Assembly (NCBI RefSeq): GCF_020523625.1
Contig: NZ_JAJAQH010000003.1
Location: 1 to 64,000, forward strand
Direction: 5' to 3'
DNA length: 64,000 nt
DNA from: Methylovorus menthalis
GTDB taxonomy: Bacteria; Pseudomonadota; Gammaproteobacteria; Burkholderiales; Methylophilaceae
Below, one piece after another: positions 62,613-64,000 of this stretch. Within the stretch, counting starts at the first letter, position 1, and every line of letters starts with the position of its first letter. The notes below the pieces were generated by a model that saw nothing but the letters and a program-made list of their open reading frames with translations, had not been told where the DNA came from and ran no database searches. The translations under genes and the position numbers were made by a program.

Positions 62613-64000
62613 TTAACGAGGTTGTTTGTTAAGAATGCTATGGTGCCTTGAATACACAAAATAGAACACTATTCCGAGCAGCACCCAGATAATAAATCGG
62701 TGCCATGTTTCGTTTGGCAGGAACGTCATCAGAGCGCCACATGAGATTACGCCCAGCAGGGGAATTAACGGATTCCATGGATTCTTGAACGGACGCTTGA
62801 GGTTGGGCTGGCGTATCCGCAATACCATGACGCCAATACACACCATGACAAAGCTTGCCAGGGTGCCGATATTTACGGTCTCTGCGAGCTCACCCAGCGG
62901 GAAAAAGCCTGCGATCGATGAAATAATGAGGGCGCATAGCAGAATGATGCGTACTGGAGTACGACGCGCCGGATTCAGCTTGGAAAAAAAGGGTGAAATC
63001 AGGCCATCGCGGCTCATGGCATACAGGATGCGGGTGAGACCGTACATCAGCACTAGCAGCACAGTGATTAGCCCCGCCAGCACGCCGGTGGCCACAAGCG
63101 TTGAAGACCATGTGAAGCCGATTTTGGACAGCGCGTAGGCCACCGGCGAGCTGACATTGAGTTCAGTGTAATGCACCATCCCAGTCAGCAGGCCGGAGAC
63201 AAGAATATAGACAATGGTGCAGAAGGTGAGCGAAGCAATAAGTCCGATCGGCAAGTCACGTTGTGGATTTTTAGCCTCATCTGCTGCGGTGGAAACAGCA
63301 TCAAAACCAAAGTAGGCAAAAAATACCAGTGAAGCGCCGGCCAGGATGCCTGTGGTATGACCATCCGGCAGTTTTTCAAACCAGCCAAACGGCATGAAGG
63401 GCTGCCAGTTGTCGGTCTGGATATGCAAGGCCGCAATGGCGACAAAAATCACGATGGTGCTGAGCTTGATGGCAACAATGATGTTATTAACCTGAGCGCT
63501 CTGTTTTACCCCGATGATGAGCAGGAGCGCCAGCACCCAGATAATGCCAAACGCAGGCAGGTTGATGATGCCGCCCTGGATCGGCGCTTTGCTTAGCAGC
63601 TCCGGCAGATGGATATTGAAGTTGGCCAGCGTGCCGATAAAGTAACCGGCCCATCCATTTGCAACGGCAGCGGCCCCCACGCCATACTCCAGCAACAGAA
63701 TCCAGCCCATGATCCAGGCTATCAGCTCGCCGAATGCGACATAGCTGTATCCGTAAGCACTGCCTGATCCGCCAACTGACGCCGCCAGCTCTGCGTAGGA
63801 GAGGGCAGCAAATCCGGAAGCGATACCGGCAAAAATGAAAGAGACCACCACCGCTGGGCCAGAGAGCGTGGCCGCCGCAATGCCTGTCAGGACGAAAATA
63901 CCCGTGCCGATGGCACATCCTATGCCCAGCAGGGCGAGATCAAAGGCGCTCAGACATTTTTTGAGACCGCTACGGTCTTCAGTATCAATCGGCTTGGTAC
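62613..64000 (-). CDS. APC-family amino acid permease, N-terminus cut by window edge
   Basis: The frame is open from the stop at 62613 to the right edge, giving 462 codons and missing only the first few residues. The visible N-terminus (SAFDLALLGIGCAIGTGIF) and about twelve helices match the cationic amino acid transporter group of the APC superfamily, with GFDAVSTAADEAKNPQRDLP as a family signature. It imports amino acids or polyamines; substrate unknown. ridA follows by 8 bases. Confidence 0.9.
   Translation of the reverse strand, partial: TKPIDTEDRSGLKKCLSAFDLALLGIGCAIGTGIFVLTGIAAATLSGPAVVVSFIFAGIASGFAALSYAELAASVGGSGSAYGYSYVAFGELIAWIMGWILLLEYGVGAAAVANGWAGYFIGTLANFNIHLPELLSKAPIQGGIINLPAFGIIWVLALLLIIGVKQSAQVNNIIVAIKLSTIVIFVAIAALHIQTDNWQPFMPFGWFEKLPDGHTTGILAGASLVFFAYFGFDAVSTAADEAKNPQRDLPIGLIASLTFCTIVYILVSGLLTGMVHYTELNVSSPVAYALSKIGFTWSSTLVATGVLAGLITVLLVLMYGLTRILYAMSRDGLISPFFSKLNPARRTPVRIILLCALIISSIAGFFPLGELAETVNIGTLASFVMVCIGVMVLRIRQPNLKRPFKNPWNPLIPLLGVISCGALMTFLPNETWHRFIIWVLLGIVFYFVYSRHHSILNKQPR

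Noticed and set aside
1-64000. tRNA, rRNA or CRISPR loci
   Set aside because: Reading through all intergenic gaps I found no cloverleaf with a plausible anticodon arm, no rRNA sequence and no spaced direct repeats of CRISPR form.

Overview
This 64 kb window is a chromosomal segment of a betaproteobacterium. It most likely belongs to the Methylophilaceae or a close relative. That placement is inferred from family-level impressions (C- forms of S14, L28 and L33, MsbA-like exporter, CstA/YbdD, proteobacterial gene styles) and not from any search. Apart from one AT-rich insert near 52.0-55.2 kb, base composition and codon use look homogeneous.

Layout. (1) 1-14.2 kb, plus strand: the end of tuf, then the fused S10, spc and alpha ribosomal-protein operons (rpsJ to rplQ, with secY, infA, rpmJ and rpoA), closed by a two-way terminator. 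Internal promoter-like sites lie in the gaps before rplC, rplN and rpsM. (2) 14.2-22.4 kb: a small thioredoxin-fold protein, mgtE-mscS, a fatty acid desaturase, rpmBG, coaBC-dut, a possible membrane-anchored zinc metalloprotease and radC. (3) 22.5-29.2 kb, minus strand: two transglutaminase-like proteins flanking an ATP-grasp/alpha-E fusion, a conserved but poorly understood peptide-modification type cluster. (4) 29.5-46.4 kb, minus strand: a nitrate assimilation locus in the order nasR, nrtA, nrtB, nrtD, porin, PilJ-domain protein, cobA, nirB, narK, PP2C/protein kinase fusion, nirD, nasA and a small secreted protein. The gap between nasR and nrtA holds an NtrC-like palindrome, an excellent -24/-12 sigma-54 promoter, a hexaloop hairpin of the type bound by ANTAR proteins, and an intrinsic terminator just before nrtA. 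This is the same regulatory logic as the Klebsiella nasR-nasF region. (5) 46.5-52 kb: an MsbA-like exporter, three very small envelope proteins, cstA-ybdD and a DUF2805 protein. (6) 52.0-55.2 kb: an AT-rich island with a small membrane protein, an attC-like hairpin and a two-gene restriction-modification system. (7) 55.2-64 kb: lgt, a PAS-GGDEF-EAL protein, ilvD, a hexose-6-phosphate mutarotase, a class I cytochrome c, ridA and an APC-family amino acid permease running off the right edge.

How it works together. The nitrate block encodes the whole route from outside nitrate to ammonium: porin, ABC and MFS uptake, NasA for nitrate to nitrite, NirBD for nitrite to ammonium, and CobA for siroheme. 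It also carries three possible control layers: NtrC/sigma-54 for nitrogen status, NasR antitermination for nitrate, and an embedded kinase/phosphatase of unknown target. I judge the most interesting items to be the nas leader region, the kinase/phosphatase and PilJ-domain proteins inside that operon, the transglutaminase/ATP-grasp cluster, and the restriction island with its integron-like hairpin.
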